The notes under the pieces: generated by a model
Seen by the model: only the letters and a program-made list of their open reading frames with translations
Databases searched by the model: none
Told to the model about the DNA's origin: nothing
Assembly: GCF_000213785.1 (NCBI RefSeq)
Contig: NC_015557.1
Span: 1,468,664-1,532,663, forward strand
Direction of reading: 5' to 3'
DNA: 64,000 nucleotides
DNA from: Hydrogenobaculum sp. 3684
GTDB taxonomy: Bacteria; Aquificota; Aquificia; Aquificales; Aquificaceae
Part shown: positions 43,778 through 55,300 of the stretch, piece by piece
Numbering within the stretch: position 1 is the stretch's first letter
How the letters are laid out: each line of letters begins with the position of its first letter
Translations under genes and position numbers: made by a program

Positions 43778-43781
<4 letters not shown>
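43335..43781 (+). CDS. Unknown protein, 148 residues
   Basis: Not recognised. It is a soluble protein with alternating beta-like segments, no signal peptide or membrane helix and no cysteines. It reads MGIFAEDLINFGNLMEATID at the start, and a later stretch YINFWPYIKASELY is followed by KERVIIKDYEIKSGNLVLKL. The start codon is set by the divergent promoter. Its stop overlaps the queH start by 4 bases (ATGA), so the two are translated together. A link with queuosine synthesis is only a guess from position. Confidence 0.75.
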
Positions 43782-45740
<1,959 letters not shown>

Positions 45741-45742
45741 AT

Positions 45743-46378
45743 ATGAAAGATAATGAAAAAGATATCGTTATCAAAGATAAATTTTTAGACCAAGATAATA
45801 GAAACATAGAAGATTTTCAAGCTATAAAAGATTTTTTCCTTGATTTAAAGCAAAGCAGTTTTTATCTTTCTTATGCAGAAGAGCTTTATCTTGATCATAT
45901 TTTAAAAAAGAAAGTTCCTAAAGAAGTGATAATAAGTGGTATAGAAAAATATATGTATAGGCTTCCAGAGTTTAAAAGAAGAAAGGCTATGCTTTTTATG
46001 TGTGATAACGATATAAATACCTCTATCACAGATTTTATAAGAAGGATGTGGGCAAATTCCGATGAACATTGGTATATAGGAAGGTTTGATTTACATATAA
46101 AACGCCTTAAATACATCGGCCTAGACAAAAAATACAACATAAGTTTAGACAAAATCCCTTACCCTACCACAGAAGAAGAAGCTGCAAGCACTTTAAACCG
46201 AATAAAAAAGCAGATTTTCGAAAAAGAGTGGGATTTACTTAGCCAAGAGACAAAATCTATGATTCTTCAAAAATACGAAAAGTTTAAAAATTTCCCAGAG
46301 CTTTACGATAAAATGATTATGGATCATGTTTTACATGTTTTAAACTTGGATTGGATAGATTTATATACACTGTCTTAA
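45743..46378 (+). CDS. Unknown charged protein, 211 residues
   Basis: Not recognised. Highly charged, mostly helical, cytoplasmic. It contains FKRRKAMLFMCDND and FIRRMWANSDEHWYIGRFDL (about 75-114) and ends with MDHVLHVLNLDWIDLYTLS. It starts 2 bases after kdsA with no separate promoter, so it is probably co-transcribed. There are no repeats or transport signals. It is possibly lineage-specific. It is followed by a 72-base gap with nothing recognisable. Confidence 0.7.
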   Translation: MKDNEKDIVIKDKFLDQDNRNIEDFQAIKDFFLDLKQSSFYLSYAEELYLDHILKKKVPKEVIISGIEKYMYRLPEFKRRKAMLFMCDNDINTSITDFIRRMWANSDEHWYIGRFDLHIKRLKYIGLDKKYNISLDKIPYPTTEEEAASTLNRIKKQIFEKEWDLLSQETKSMILQKYEKFKNFPELYDKMIMDHVLHVLNLDWIDLYTLS

Positions 46379-46450
46379 TTTTAAATCTTAAATTTGCAGT
46401 GATGGATTTATCAAATATAGTATTGAGGGTTTGAAGTTATGTATATGAGC

Positions 46451-47374
46451 TTATAAAATCTCTTCAATCTTACTGGCGAGTATCACCTTCTTAAACATTT
46501 CATCCAAAACTTTTATATCATCTGTGTTTTCTATCTTCTCTTCAAGCTCTTTTGGTAGCACTTTAAACTTAATGAGGATAGCACTCTTAACATCATCTTT
46601 TTTAGCCTGAACTAATCCTTCTTGCTTACCTTTTTCTAATCCTTCTTGCAATCCTTCTTTTTTACCTTTCAAAGTAGCCTCTTGTTCTAATTGCTCTATA
46701 GCTTTTGCTGTGAAAGGTAAATCTTTTAGCTCTTCTATAGTAAAAGGCGGTATCTCTAACATAGGCTCCTCCTTAAGCAATATTTTAAATCCTTCTCTTA
46801 ATTTAGGTCTTACCTTTAACAATGTCAATATCTTTCCAACCCAGTCAGATCTTTCTTGCTCTGGTAAGTTTCTTAATTTGGATAGAGCTTTACGAAATAG
46901 CTTTTCTCTATTTCTCACGTTGCACAAAAATGCAAAGGTTATATCTGCCATATTATCAGATTCCAACAGATCATCACATTGAAAATCTTTTAGATCTATT
47001 AGCTCATACTCGTAATAAAGCTTTGAATCTTTTAAAGTGTTTTTCATGTTGCATTTGTCTTCACCAAGATATATAAGCTTTTGGTGTATAGTCTTTTCTT
47101 TGTATTCCATTTTGATGAGGCTATAATACTCAAACATCCTATAAAGCATGGTCTTATCGTTTTTTGTCTGGAATTCTATATGAAGGATAGAATCATCTTC
47201 TAACTCAAGGAGTAGATCCACTCTTCTTTCTTTTGTTGTTTTAAATACTGAATCTAACTCCCGCTTATATTTTATACCTATTATATCTCTCATTAGCTTA
47301 CTTTCCAAAAGAGGAAGTATTATATTCTTTATGGTTATATCTATATCTTGAGGATGACGGTTTTGCTGATCCAT
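46451..47374 (-). CDS. Rpn-type PD-(D/E)XK nuclease / putative transposase
   Basis: Member of the recombination-promoting nuclease family (PDDEXK_2), 307 residues. The catalytic region is RRVDLLLELEDDSILHIEFQ (about 51-70), an E-x-Q variant of D..E-x-K that is common in this family. IHQKLIYLG follows. The C-terminal part (about 235-262) has imperfect four-residue repeats (KKEGLQEGLEKGKQEG), then a conserved tail ending KKVILASKIEEIL. Rpn proteins are DNA endonucleases that promote recombination and are often duplicated. A -10 (TATAAT) lies 6 bases before the ATG. Confidence 0.85.
   Translation of the reverse strand: MDQQNRHPQDIDITIKNIILPLLESKLMRDIIGIKYKRELDSVFKTTKERRVDLLLELEDDSILHIEFQTKNDKTMLYRMFEYYSLIKMEYKEKTIHQKLIYLGEDKCNMKNTLKDSKLYYEYELIDLKDFQCDDLLESDNMADITFAFLCNVRNREKLFRKALSKLRNLPEQERSDWVGKILTLLKVRPKLREGFKILLKEEPMLEIPPFTIEELKDLPFTAKAIEQLEQEATLKGKKEGLQEGLEKGKQEGLVQAKKDDVKSAILIKFKVLPKELEEKIENTDDIKVLDEMFKKVILASKIEEIL
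46455..46620. repeat. Tandem duplication, copy A (3' end of Rpn gene)
   Basis: It aligns without gaps to 47465-47630 at a constant offset of 1010 bases. By eye there are 9 mismatches in the first 70 positions after 46460. It encodes the conserved Rpn C-terminus. Confidence 0.85.
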
Positions 47375-47380
47375 TTATAT

Positions 47381-47386
47381 ATTATA
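47381..47386 (-). promoter_or_regulatory. -10 element TATAAT for Rpn gene
   Basis: TATAAT on the minus strand ends 6 bases before ATG 47374; the mRNA is predicted to be leaderless. Confidence 0.5.
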
Positions 47387-47464
47387 AGAGACATGCTTAA
47401 ATTATGATTAGGATATAGTAAGCTTATGCGCTCACAATTTAAGGGAACAAATTATCTAAATTAC

Positions 47465-47630
47465 AAAATCTCTTCAATCTTACCAGCCAGTATAACCTTC
47501 TTAAACATCTCATCCAAAGCCTGTATATCATCTGTGGTTTCTATCTTCTCTTCAAGCTCTTTTGGTAGTACTCCAAACTTGATAAGAATGGCGCTTTTGA
47601 TGGCATCTTTTTTAGCTTTAATTAATCCTT
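47465..47630. repeat. Tandem duplication, copy B (3' end of Rpn fragment)
   Basis: Ungapped match to 46455-46620. The copies face the same way, so recombination between them would delete about 1 kb including the Rpn nuclease domain. Confidence 0.85.
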
Positions 47631-47704
47631 TCTGTAATCCTTCTTGTAATCCTTCTTGCTTACCTTTCTGTAATCCTTCTTGCAATCCTTTTTGCAATCC
47701 TTCC
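47624..47704. repeat. Imperfect 12-base tandem repeats in Rpn fragment
   Basis: Variants of AATCCTTCTTGC repeat about six to seven times, encoding G-L-Q-E/K units on the minus strand. A shorter run is at about 46614-46670 in the full Rpn gene. In-frame expansion or contraction is likely. Confidence 0.75.
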
Positions 47705-47928
47705 ATCATCCACTTTTCTGTTAGTGTCATAACCTTCTCGTCACCTCCTGTTAGTTCTTTTAAAATACTTTCAACCTCCTCAGGGTTATTCTTCACAGAT
47801 ACAATATAATCAAGCGTTAAAAATATGCAATGAGCCGTTTCTATATAATCATGGGTTTTGATAATACAAACAAGGTTGGAGAGTTATACTTTTTTGCTGA
47901 TGAAAATACCTTTGGTACAATAGAGTGT

Positions 47929-48018
47929 GTGAGCACGTTTCAGATGCTTCTCTTTTTAAAAGACACTTATTATACGACAAGTCTGCCACGGTTTATGTGT
48001 ATACACATTTACAGCATG
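47929..48018 (+). repeat. Dispersed repeat copy R3 (about 90 bases)
   Basis: GTGAGCACGTTTCA at its left end, ACACTTATTATACGACAAGT in the middle and GGTTTATGTGTATACACAT to the right align with R2 at 23637-23728. Its right end leads straight into the promoter of the glycosyltransferase gene at 48032. The rest of the 47797-48031 gap shows nothing else I can name. Confidence 0.75.
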
Positions 48019-48025
48019 ATATAAT
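48017..48025 (+). promoter_or_regulatory. Extended -10 promoter for gene 48032
   Basis: TGATATAAT ends 6 bases before GTG 48032, predicting a leaderless transcript starting at a GTG. Confidence 0.5.
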
Positions 48026-48031
48026 ATTTAT

Positions 48032-49252
48032 GTGATATATTACGGTATACCTATACTATATATACCCTTTAAACGGCTTAATATAGTAAAAGACGTGTTT
48101 TCGCAGATAAAAGCCATTAAGCCGCAAAAGCTTTATATAGCTCAAGATGGGGCAAGGGATGATAAAGAAAAAGAAGAGTTGGAAAAGGTATTGGATTTTA
48201 TAAAAGAAAATATAGATTGGGATTGTAAATTAAATTTGTTTAAAAGCGATAAAAACCTTGGACCTAACTTGTTTTTATACAAAGCTATAAATTGGTTGTT
48301 TGAAAAAGAAGATATGGGGATAATATTAGAAGAGGATGGTTTTCCATCTTTGAGTTTTTTTGGCTTTTCTAAAAAACTTTTGGAAAAATATAAAGATGAT
48401 AAAAGCATATATGCAATTTGTGGATTTTCGGCTTGTGCTGATGAAGATGAAGTAAATTGTGATTATACTATTAGCAATATAAGATTTTGCCCATGGGCTT
48501 TTGCAACATGGAAAGATAGATGGTGTAAGTTTGAGGATTTTGAGCTTAAAAATATAACATCTTATGAGTTTTTAAACAGAGTTTATAAAAATAAGCAGAT
48601 GAGAGATATTGTGCTATCTTACGCAAATATACTAACTCAAAATATTCATCGGCTTAAAGACAAGATGGTTTGGGATTTAAAGTTTAGGTTTGTTATACAG
48701 TATAATGGCGGATATTGTGTTTTCCCAAGGCAAAATCTTATAAAGCATCTTGATTTTGATTCAGAATATGCTACCAGTTTTCATGCCGATACATGGTTAG
48801 GAGATATTAGCAAACATATAGATATAAAAGAATATGATTTTAGCGCATTGATACCTTGTAAAGATGATTCAGCCTTGATAAAACATTGCTATGAGTTTTG
48901 GGAAAAAGATATAATTTTTTCATTTGTCTCAGATAAAGTTTATAATCATATTTACAAAATCCTAAAGAACTATGATTCTATATATATCTACGGGGCTGGT
49001 CTTTTTGGATATATATTCTACAATGTTTATATGGAGCTTTTAAAAGAAAAACTTGTAGCTTTTGTAGATGACAACGCTGGTGGGAAGCTTCTTGACAAAG
49101 ATGTAATACCACTTTCAGAAGCAAGACAAGATATACCTATATTTGTAGCTGTAACAAGAGAAGATCAGATTAGAAATATAAAAGATAAATTAAAATCTCA
49201 AAGAGCCGATGTTATAATCTTAAAAGATTTAATAAAAGAGGTGTTCTCATGA
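48032..49252 (+). CDS. Glycosyltransferase-like protein with C-terminal Rossmann-like module
   Basis: Protein of 406 residues, paralogous to 50356-51606. The N-terminal GT-A-like part has PILYIPFKRLNIVKDVFSQI, KLYIAQDGARDDKE, NLGPNLFLYKAINWLFE and IILEEDGFPSLSF (about 95-107, an EED that could act as the metal site), then PWAFATWKDRW. The last 91 residues (316-406) form a Rossmann-like module (IYIYGAGLFGYIFY and AFVDDN). The start is GTG; no Shine-Dalgarno site is seen. The next gene, an FkbM methyltransferase, overlaps by 4 bases and carries the same module at its N-terminus. Confidence 0.75.
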   Translation: MIYYGIPILYIPFKRLNIVKDVFSQIKAIKPQKLYIAQDGARDDKEKEELEKVLDFIKENIDWDCKLNLFKSDKNLGPNLFLYKAINWLFEKEDMGIILEEDGFPSLSFFGFSKKLLEKYKDDKSIYAICGFSACADEDEVNCDYTISNIRFCPWAFATWKDRWCKFEDFELKNITSYEFLNRVYKNKQMRDIVLSYANILTQNIHRLKDKMVWDLKFRFVIQYNGGYCVFPRQNLIKHLDFDSEYATSFHADTWLGDISKHIDIKEYDFSALIPCKDDSALIKHCYEFWEKDIIFSFVSDKVYNHIYKILKNYDSIYIYGAGLFGYIFYNVYMELLKEKLVAFVDDNAGGKLLDKDVIPLSEARQDIPIFVAVTREDQIRNIKDKLKSQRADVIILKDLIKEVFS

Positions 49253-50352
49253 GTTTATACAAAAGTATCAAGACCGCTATCATATACGGGGCTGGCAAAG
49301 GCGGGGCTATTACATATCAACATCTTGTAGAAAATGGTATAGAAGTAATAGCTTTTATAGATGATTTTAAAAGCGGAGAATACTTTGGAAAACCTATTAT
49401 AAAACTTGAAGATTTGAACAAGTACAAAGCAGATGCTTATTTTATAGGAACTGCGGAGAGCATTAAAAAGATAAAAGACTGGGTTGAAAAGTTGTCAAGG
49501 TTTGTGGATAGGGGTAAGATAATGGTTTCTAATGTTCCAGCTTCCGATAGATTTGGCAATAGAATTACTACTATGAGCCCACCCCATGATATTAAATTGT
49601 ATACTGATATATTTGAAGAAAATGATTTTAAAAGAGATTTGATAGAGCATTTTGACGAGCTTAAAGAAGCTAATAAGAATACTAGTCAAAAATTTATATC
49701 TTTTGAAGAGGTTTATAAACTATTCAATATGTATTCAAAGTATGTTGCCAATACTCACGAAGAAGATTACGCTTACCCAGATATAAACTTTGATGTAGAA
49801 GAAGGTGATGTAGTATTTGATTGCGGGGCAAACTCTTCAAAAGATGCTTATATAAACTGTTTATATTTTGCTAAAAAAGCTGGTAAAAATGGAAAAGTTT
49901 ATGCTTTTGAACCAATACCAAGGATATACAATGAGCTTTTAGAAGATGTAAAAGGTTTTGAAAATATAATACCTGTAAATAAAGGTGTTTCTGACAGAAA
50001 ACAGACAGTTTATTTTAAAGATTTAGGAGGGGGATCAAGGATAGACACTGCTGGAGATATAGAAGTAGAGCTTATATCTATAGATGAGTTTGTAAAAGAG
50101 CACAACATACCAAAAGTGGATTTTATAAAGATGGACATAGAAGGCGCTGAGCTCGATGCTCTAAAAGGAGCTATAAATACTATAAAAACCTTCAAACCAA
50201 AATTGGCAATATGCATTTATCACAAACCAGAGCACTTTTATGAGATCCCAACATTTATAAAATCTATAGTCCCAGAATATAAGATATGGCTTTTAAACAA
50301 TGAATCACCAACTGATTTTTGGGGTGGTACGAAAGTGTTTTGTAAGGTATAG
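49249..50352 (+). CDS. FkbM-family methyltransferase with N-terminal Rossmann-like module
   Basis: Protein of 367 residues. Residues 6-72 are a sugar-nucleotide-binding-like module (AIIYGAGKGGAITYQHL and AFIDDFKSGEYFGKP). Residues about 175-350 are a SAM-dependent FkbM methyltransferase: VVFDCGANSSKDAY (motif I), KVYAFEPIPRIYNEL, VDFIKMDIEGAELDALKGA (about 285-303) and PKLAICIYHKPEHF. FkbM enzymes O-methylate polysaccharides or natural products. ATG 49249 overlaps the upstream stop by 4 bases. The same module occurs C-terminally in the two flanking glycosyltransferase-like proteins, implying joint action on one surface glycan. Confidence 0.85.
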   Translation: MSLYKSIKTAIIYGAGKGGAITYQHLVENGIEVIAFIDDFKSGEYFGKPIIKLEDLNKYKADAYFIGTAESIKKIKDWVEKLSRFVDRGKIMVSNVPASDRFGNRITTMSPPHDIKLYTDIFEENDFKRDLIEHFDELKEANKNTSQKFISFEEVYKLFNMYSKYVANTHEEDYAYPDINFDVEEGDVVFDCGANSSKDAYINCLYFAKKAGKNGKVYAFEPIPRIYNELLEDVKGFENIIPVNKGVSDRKQTVYFKDLGGGSRIDTAGDIEVELISIDEFVKEHNIPKVDFIKMDIEGAELDALKGAINTIKTFKPKLAICIYHKPEHFYEIPTFIKSIVPEYKIWLLNNESPTDFWGGTKVFCKV

Positions 50353-50355
50353 ATT

Positions 50356-51606
50356 TTAATTTTTTTCATGGCTAAAAGCTAGGTCTTTTAGCCACAGTAT
50401 TTGTTTATCTATTTTGGCTTTCAGATTTTCATAAACATATTTGGATTGCGGTGATACCAATATCATATCTACGCTATCTGGCATATCTTGCGGTTTTAGG
50501 ATAGGCTTTCCCATAAGCTCTATGTCTTTTGGATTATCGTCTATGAAGCAACATACTTTATCTGACAATAAATCATCGTAAGTAGCATATACTAAATATC
50601 CAAGTATACCAGCTCCGTATATGGCTATATTCTTATATTCTCCAGCCAAATCTTTTATATTGTTTTCAAGGTTTTTAGAATAAATAGCCATAAAGATATT
50701 GTAGTGTGAGTGCATTATCTGGTTTTTCTCAAATGTTTTTATGATGCCATCGCATCCTTCCAGTTGTTCAATATCTATTTCTTTTAAATCTTTTAAAGCT
50801 ATGTTGTATCTAAACACATCCAATTTGTATGTTTCTTCTGATGAGAAGGTAGCCCCTTCTTCGAATCCTAAATGCGCGCACAAAGGTATGTTGGGAACTA
50901 TACTATATTTTTTATAATAAATTAGCTCTATAGGTATTTCAACATCGTATCCATATCTTATAAGCCATTGTTTTGGTGTATTTACAACCCCCTTATAAAA
51001 TTTTTCCATTCTCTTGTTTTCAAAATAGTTATCTAAAAATCTACCTTCATTTCTATCTACGCTCCCGTATCTAACTTTAATCCACTTATCTTTCCAGCCT
51101 GCCCATCCCCATGTGTTAAAGTTATCTGTCTTTGCATAATCACATGCTATATCTACAATATTGTAAGCACAAACAAACCATACATCTTCATCATGCTTAA
51201 ATTTATTTAACATCTTTTCTAAAAACCAAAAACCAGATAAACTCATATATATATCTTCTTCTAAAACTATACCTTGTTCTTCATTCTCAAAAAACCAATT
51301 TAACGCTTCTATAATACCTTCTCGCATACCCATATTTTTTTCTCTAAAAAGCGTTTTAACCTCACAATCCCAATCTATGTTTGATAGTATGTAATCTCTG
51401 ACTGCCAGTATCTTTTTCTTTTCTCCTTCTACATGTTCTCTTGGCCCATCTTGAGCTATGTAAAGCTTTTTTGGTTTTACTTTCTTTATCTGCCCAAAAG
51501 CCTTTTCTACTAAATCAAGCCTGCTAAATGGTATATATAAAACAGGCGTCTCTAATCCCTTGCCGTATTTTTCTATAGCTTCTTTTTCATCTATAAACTT
51601 TATCAT
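50356..51606 (-). CDS. Glycosyltransferase-like protein with C-terminal Rossmann-like module
   Basis: Paralogue of 48032-49252, 416 residues, converging on the methyltransferase gene with 3 bases between stops. It shares TPVLYIPFSRLDLVEKAFGQ, KLYIAQDGPREHVEG, NMGMREGIIEALNWFFE and IVLEEDIYMSLSGF (about 117-130). The C-terminal module (326-416) has IAIYGAGILGYLVY, CFIDDN and GKPILKPQDM. FNTWGWAGWKDKW parallels the paralogue's PWAFATWKDRW. The promoter (TGGGATAAT, 51614-51622) is 7 bases before the ATG. Confidence 0.75.
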   Translation of the reverse strand: MIKFIDEKEAIEKYGKGLETPVLYIPFSRLDLVEKAFGQIKKVKPKKLYIAQDGPREHVEGEKKKILAVRDYILSNIDWDCEVKTLFREKNMGMREGIIEALNWFFENEEQGIVLEEDIYMSLSGFWFLEKMLNKFKHDEDVWFVCAYNIVDIACDYAKTDNFNTWGWAGWKDKWIKVRYGSVDRNEGRFLDNYFENKRMEKFYKGVVNTPKQWLIRYGYDVEIPIELIYYKKYSIVPNIPLCAHLGFEEGATFSSEETYKLDVFRYNIALKDLKEIDIEQLEGCDGIIKTFEKNQIMHSHYNIFMAIYSKNLENNIKDLAGEYKNIAIYGAGILGYLVYATYDDLLSDKVCCFIDDNPKDIELMGKPILKPQDMPDSVDMILVSPQSKYVYENLKAKIDKQILWLKDLAFSHEKN

Positions 51607-51613
51607 AGATTAT

Positions 51614-51622
51614 ATTATCCCA
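51614..51622 (-). promoter_or_regulatory. Extended -10-like promoter for gene 50356-51606
   Basis: The minus strand reads TGGGATAAT, 7 bases before ATG 51606 and directly beside the end of the UXS relic. Confidence 0.4.
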
Positions 51623-52190
51623 TCAAACGCCCAAAAATGCTTTAAAATACTCAATGGTTTTGGTAAGCCCCTCTTGTAGTGGGACTTTTGGCTCCCATTT
51701 TATCGGCTTTTAGCAAGAGTAATATCTGGCTGACGCTGTTTTGGATCATCTTGGGGAAGAGGTATATCAAGATTGTGTTGCCTATAATAATCAAAAAACA
51801 ACGTCTCAGCACATCTTTTACCCTCATCATAACAAGCCCTTGGACCAATTGGATTTACATTGCCCCAATAATCTTCTTTTTGAGGATGTACCGTTGGATC
51901 TCCCCCATGACAGAGGTTTTGGTGGTCTGCACCGGGTCAAACTGATAATGAATAGGACTAGCAGGACAGGCTAAGTTGTAAATTTCATCCACTTCCACAT
52001 AAAGAGGAAACGTTATATCGTGTCTTAGCACCTCAAAGTAAGGATTTCCAAGAAGATGTTTTATATTTTCCTTAGAACCCGTGAAAAAATTATCTACACA
52101 TATAACTTCGTTGCCCTCCTCAAGAAGCCTCTCACAAAGATGAGATCCTATGAAACCAGCACCGCCCGTTATCAAAATTCTTTTTCTCAT
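51623..52190 (-). pseudogene. UDP-glucuronate decarboxylase (UXS) relic with internal deletions
   Basis: An intact start, [20 protein letters not shown], runs through [11 protein letters not shown] and [12 protein letters not shown] (stop of this frame at 51855). Then the sequence jumps, in another frame, to [20 protein letters not shown] and [20 protein letters not shown]. It jumps again from QHNLDI directly to [18 protein letters not shown], and after a stop to KWEPKVPLQEGL and KTIEYFKAFLGV. Compared with the normal family this lacks roughly 25 residues (including the catalytic Ser/Thr region), about 120 central residues and a short C-terminal piece. The enzyme, which makes UDP-xylose, is therefore dead. 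Confidence 0.9.
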
Positions 52191-52353
52191 GTTATTTTCC
52201 TAAAAGCTAAAAACTTTAAATTTTTATATAGTATCATAGCTTTTATTATAGCAAAATATAAAAATTGAGAACATTAGATACTTAAGATGAGCTAGCTTGA
52301 AGGTCTTTTTGTGGTAAAGCTAAGAAGTTATTTCCAAACTTTTTGTTTGTACA

Positions 52354-52359
52354 TATAAT
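52354..52359 (+). promoter_or_regulatory. -10 element TATAAT for dnaE
   Basis: TATAAT ends 7 bases before ATG 52367, predicting a leaderless mRNA. No TTGACA-like -35 at normal spacing is evident. Confidence 0.5.
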
Positions 52360-52366
52360 CAGATTT

Positions 52367-55300
52367 ATGAAAGATTTTGTGCATCTTCATCTTCATACCC
52401 AATATTCACTTTTGGACGGAGCTATAAAGATAAAGGATCTGGCTAAAAAGGCAAAGGAATACGGCTATAAGGCTGTGGCTATAACGGATCATGGTAACCT
52501 TTTTGGTACTATGAGCTTTTACAAAGAGATGAAGGCAAACGGTATAAAGCCCATTATAGGCATGGAAGCTTACTTTACCACAGGAAAAAGAACTGAGCAT
52601 AAAGGAAAAGGTTCTGAAGATAACATAACAGATAGAATAAACCACCACATCATACTTTTGGCAAAAAACGACACTGGGCTTAAAAACCTCATGAAGCTTT
52701 CTTCTATAGCTTTTATTGAAGGCTTTTACTATAAACCAAGGATAGATTATGAAGTGTTAGAGCAGCATGCGGAAGGTCTAATAGCTTTGACGGCCTGTCT
52801 TAAGGGAGTGCCCACTTTTTACGCAGCTCAAGGCAACGAAGAGATGGCTTATAATTGGGTTAAAAAGTTTAAAGATATCTTTGGGGATGATCTTTATTTA
52901 GAGCTTCAATCAAATCATATACCAGCTCAGGAAACCGCCAATAAAACCCTTATAGAGATAGCTAAAAAATACAACGTAAAGTTTGCTGCCACCAACGATT
53001 GTCATTACCTTTTGGAAGAGGATTTGAGGGCTCACAACGTCTTGATGGCGATTCAGATGAAAAAAACACTTCAGGAGCTTGGAGAAGATGCTTTTGGACA
53101 CTATGAGGGTATGCACTTTGCCTCATACGAGGAGATGGTAAAGAAATTTGAAGGAAAATGGAGTGAGTGGGAAAAAGCGCTTTTAAACACCGTTGAAATA
53201 TCAGAAAAAATTGCAGATTCTTTAAGCATCTTTGAAGATAAATCTTACAAGTTTCCTGAGTTTTTTAAAGGTGATAATATAAATGTCAATATATCTTCTT
53301 ACCTTAGAAATTTAGCCGTTGAGGGTCTTAAAAGCCGTATACAAAAATCTCAAATAAGCAAAAATATACCAGAAAAAGAGTACTGGGACAGGCTAAATTA
53401 TGAATTAGAAGTAATACAAAATATGGGTTTTGATAGTTATTTCTTGATAGTATCGGATTTTATAAACTGGTCAAAATCAAACAACATACCTGTGGGTCCT
53501 GGAAGAGGTTCTGCGGCGGGGTCTTTGGTGGCTTTTGCTCTAAACATAACAGATGTTGATCCGTTAAAGCATGGACTTATCTTCGAAAGATTCTTGAATC
53601 CAGAGCGTATATCTATGCCAGATATAGATGTAGACTTTTGCATGGACAACAGAGATAAGGTTATAGAGTATGTAAAAGAAAAATACGGCAAAGACTCTGT
53701 GGCTCAGATCATTACTTACAATACGATGAAAGCTAAACAAACCCTTAGAGATGTGGCAAGGGCCATGGGTATGGCTTACAAAGATGCCGATGTACTAGCA
53801 AAGCTTATACCTCAAGGCAACGTCCAAGGTACATGGCTAAGCCTTGAAGAGATGTATATAACGCCCATAGAAGAGTTGATGGAGCGTTATGGACACAGAG
53901 GAGATATTGAAGATAATGTAAAAAAATTTAGAGACCTTGCGAAAAAAGATCCTCAGATAAAAGAGCTTGTGGAGATCTCTATAAAACTTGAAGGTCTCAC
54001 AAGGCATACATCTTTACACGCTGCTGGTATTGTGATAGCTCCAAAACCCCTTATAGAGTTGGCACCTCTGTATCTTGATAAATCGGTAAAAGATGATACT
54101 GGCAACATAGCTACCCAATACGATATGGCTCATTTGGAAGAGCTTGGGCTTGTCAAGATGGATTTTCTTGGATTAAAAACGCTTACAGAACTATGGAAGA
54201 TGAAAGAGCTTGTAAAACAAAACAAAGGTATAGATATTGATTTCTTGTCTTTGGATTTTAACAACAAAGAAATTTACGAGTTTTTAGCCACCGGTGAAAC
54301 GATAGGGGTGTTTCAACTGGAATCAAAGGGTATGAGGGAGCTTATAAAACGTTTAAAACCAGACAGATTTGAAGATATTGTAGCCGCTTTAGCCCTTTAT
54401 AGACCAGGTCCTATAAAAAGCGGGATGGTGGATAAATTTATAAATAGAAAACTTGGTAAAGAAAAAGTTGTATACGAATTTGAAGAGCTTGAAGAGGTGC
54501 TAAAAGAAACCTATGGTCTTATCGTTTATCAAGAGCAGATCATGTTTATATCAAACATACTTGCTGGGTTTACCATGGGAGAGGCAGATAATTTGAGAAA
54601 GGCCATAGGTAAAAAGAAAGCTGATCTCATGGCAAAGATAAAGGATGATTTCATAAGAAGAAGCTGTGAAAGAGGCTATCCTAAGGATAAAATAGAAAAA
54701 CTTTGGTCTGAAATAGAGGAGTTTGCCTCTTATTCTTTCAACAAATCTCACTCTGTGGCTTACGGTTATATATCTTTTTGGACTGCTTACATGAAGCTTT
54801 ATTATCCAGATGAGTTTTACACTGTTAAATTCTCTACAGAGAACTCCGATAAAAAGTTTATAAACCTTTTAAAAGATGCGAAGTCTTTTGGTATAAAAGT
54901 ATTACCTCCAGATGTAAACAAATCAGATGTGGATTTTAAGATAGAAGCTCCAAGACAAATAAGGTTTGGACTCGGAAGAATAAAGGGTGTTGGTGAGGAT
55001 ACCGCAAGGCATATAAAATCTATGCAAGAAAAAATTGGAAGAGACTTTCTAAGTTTTCAAGATTTTACCAAAAACACAGACAATAGGAAAGTAAACAAAA
55101 AAGTTTTGGAAGCTCTTTCAAAAGCAGGGGCTTTTGATAGTCTTATAGAAAAAAGCGGTTATAAAAATAGAGAAGATTTTCTCTCAAGGCTTTTGAATTC
55201 TCAGGATATATCAAGCATAGCTCAGAGGTCGTTGTTTGGTATAAAAGCCTCGAAATCCACTGAGCAGATGGAACAAAGCTCTTCTATAGATATATTAAAA

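Larger units (their letters stand above)
47461..47796 (-). pseudogene. Decapitated Rpn-family C-terminal fragment
   Basis: Open frame of 111 residues containing only the repeat-rich tail of an Rpn protein (TLTEKWMMEGLQKGLQEGLQ) and the conserved terminus LPKELEEKIETTDD through KIEEIL. The nuclease domain is missing. The same frame stays open upstream for about 25 codons (to a TAA), reading plausible Rpn-like sequence (FLTLDYIVSV), so it looks like a relic of a longer gene. It could still be expressed from a TATATT 6 bases before GTG 47796. Such tails might act as dominant partners of the full-length protein, but that is speculation. Confidence 0.7.

Noticed and set aside
46379-46450. Terminator or small RNA between the 211-residue unknown gene and the Rpn gene
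   Set aside because: It is AT-rich with only a weak AAATCTTAAATTT symmetry, no GC-rich hairpin and no U-run in place.
47624-47704. Short tandem repeats that could be mistaken for a CRISPR array
   Set aside because: The units are 12 bases, contiguous, without spacers, and encode a G-L-Q-E/K protein repeat in an Rpn-family frame.
47830-48024. Plus-strand open frame of 64 codons
   Set aside because: It runs through repeat R3 and the promoter of the 48032 gene, has no ribosome binding site and no protein-like composition.
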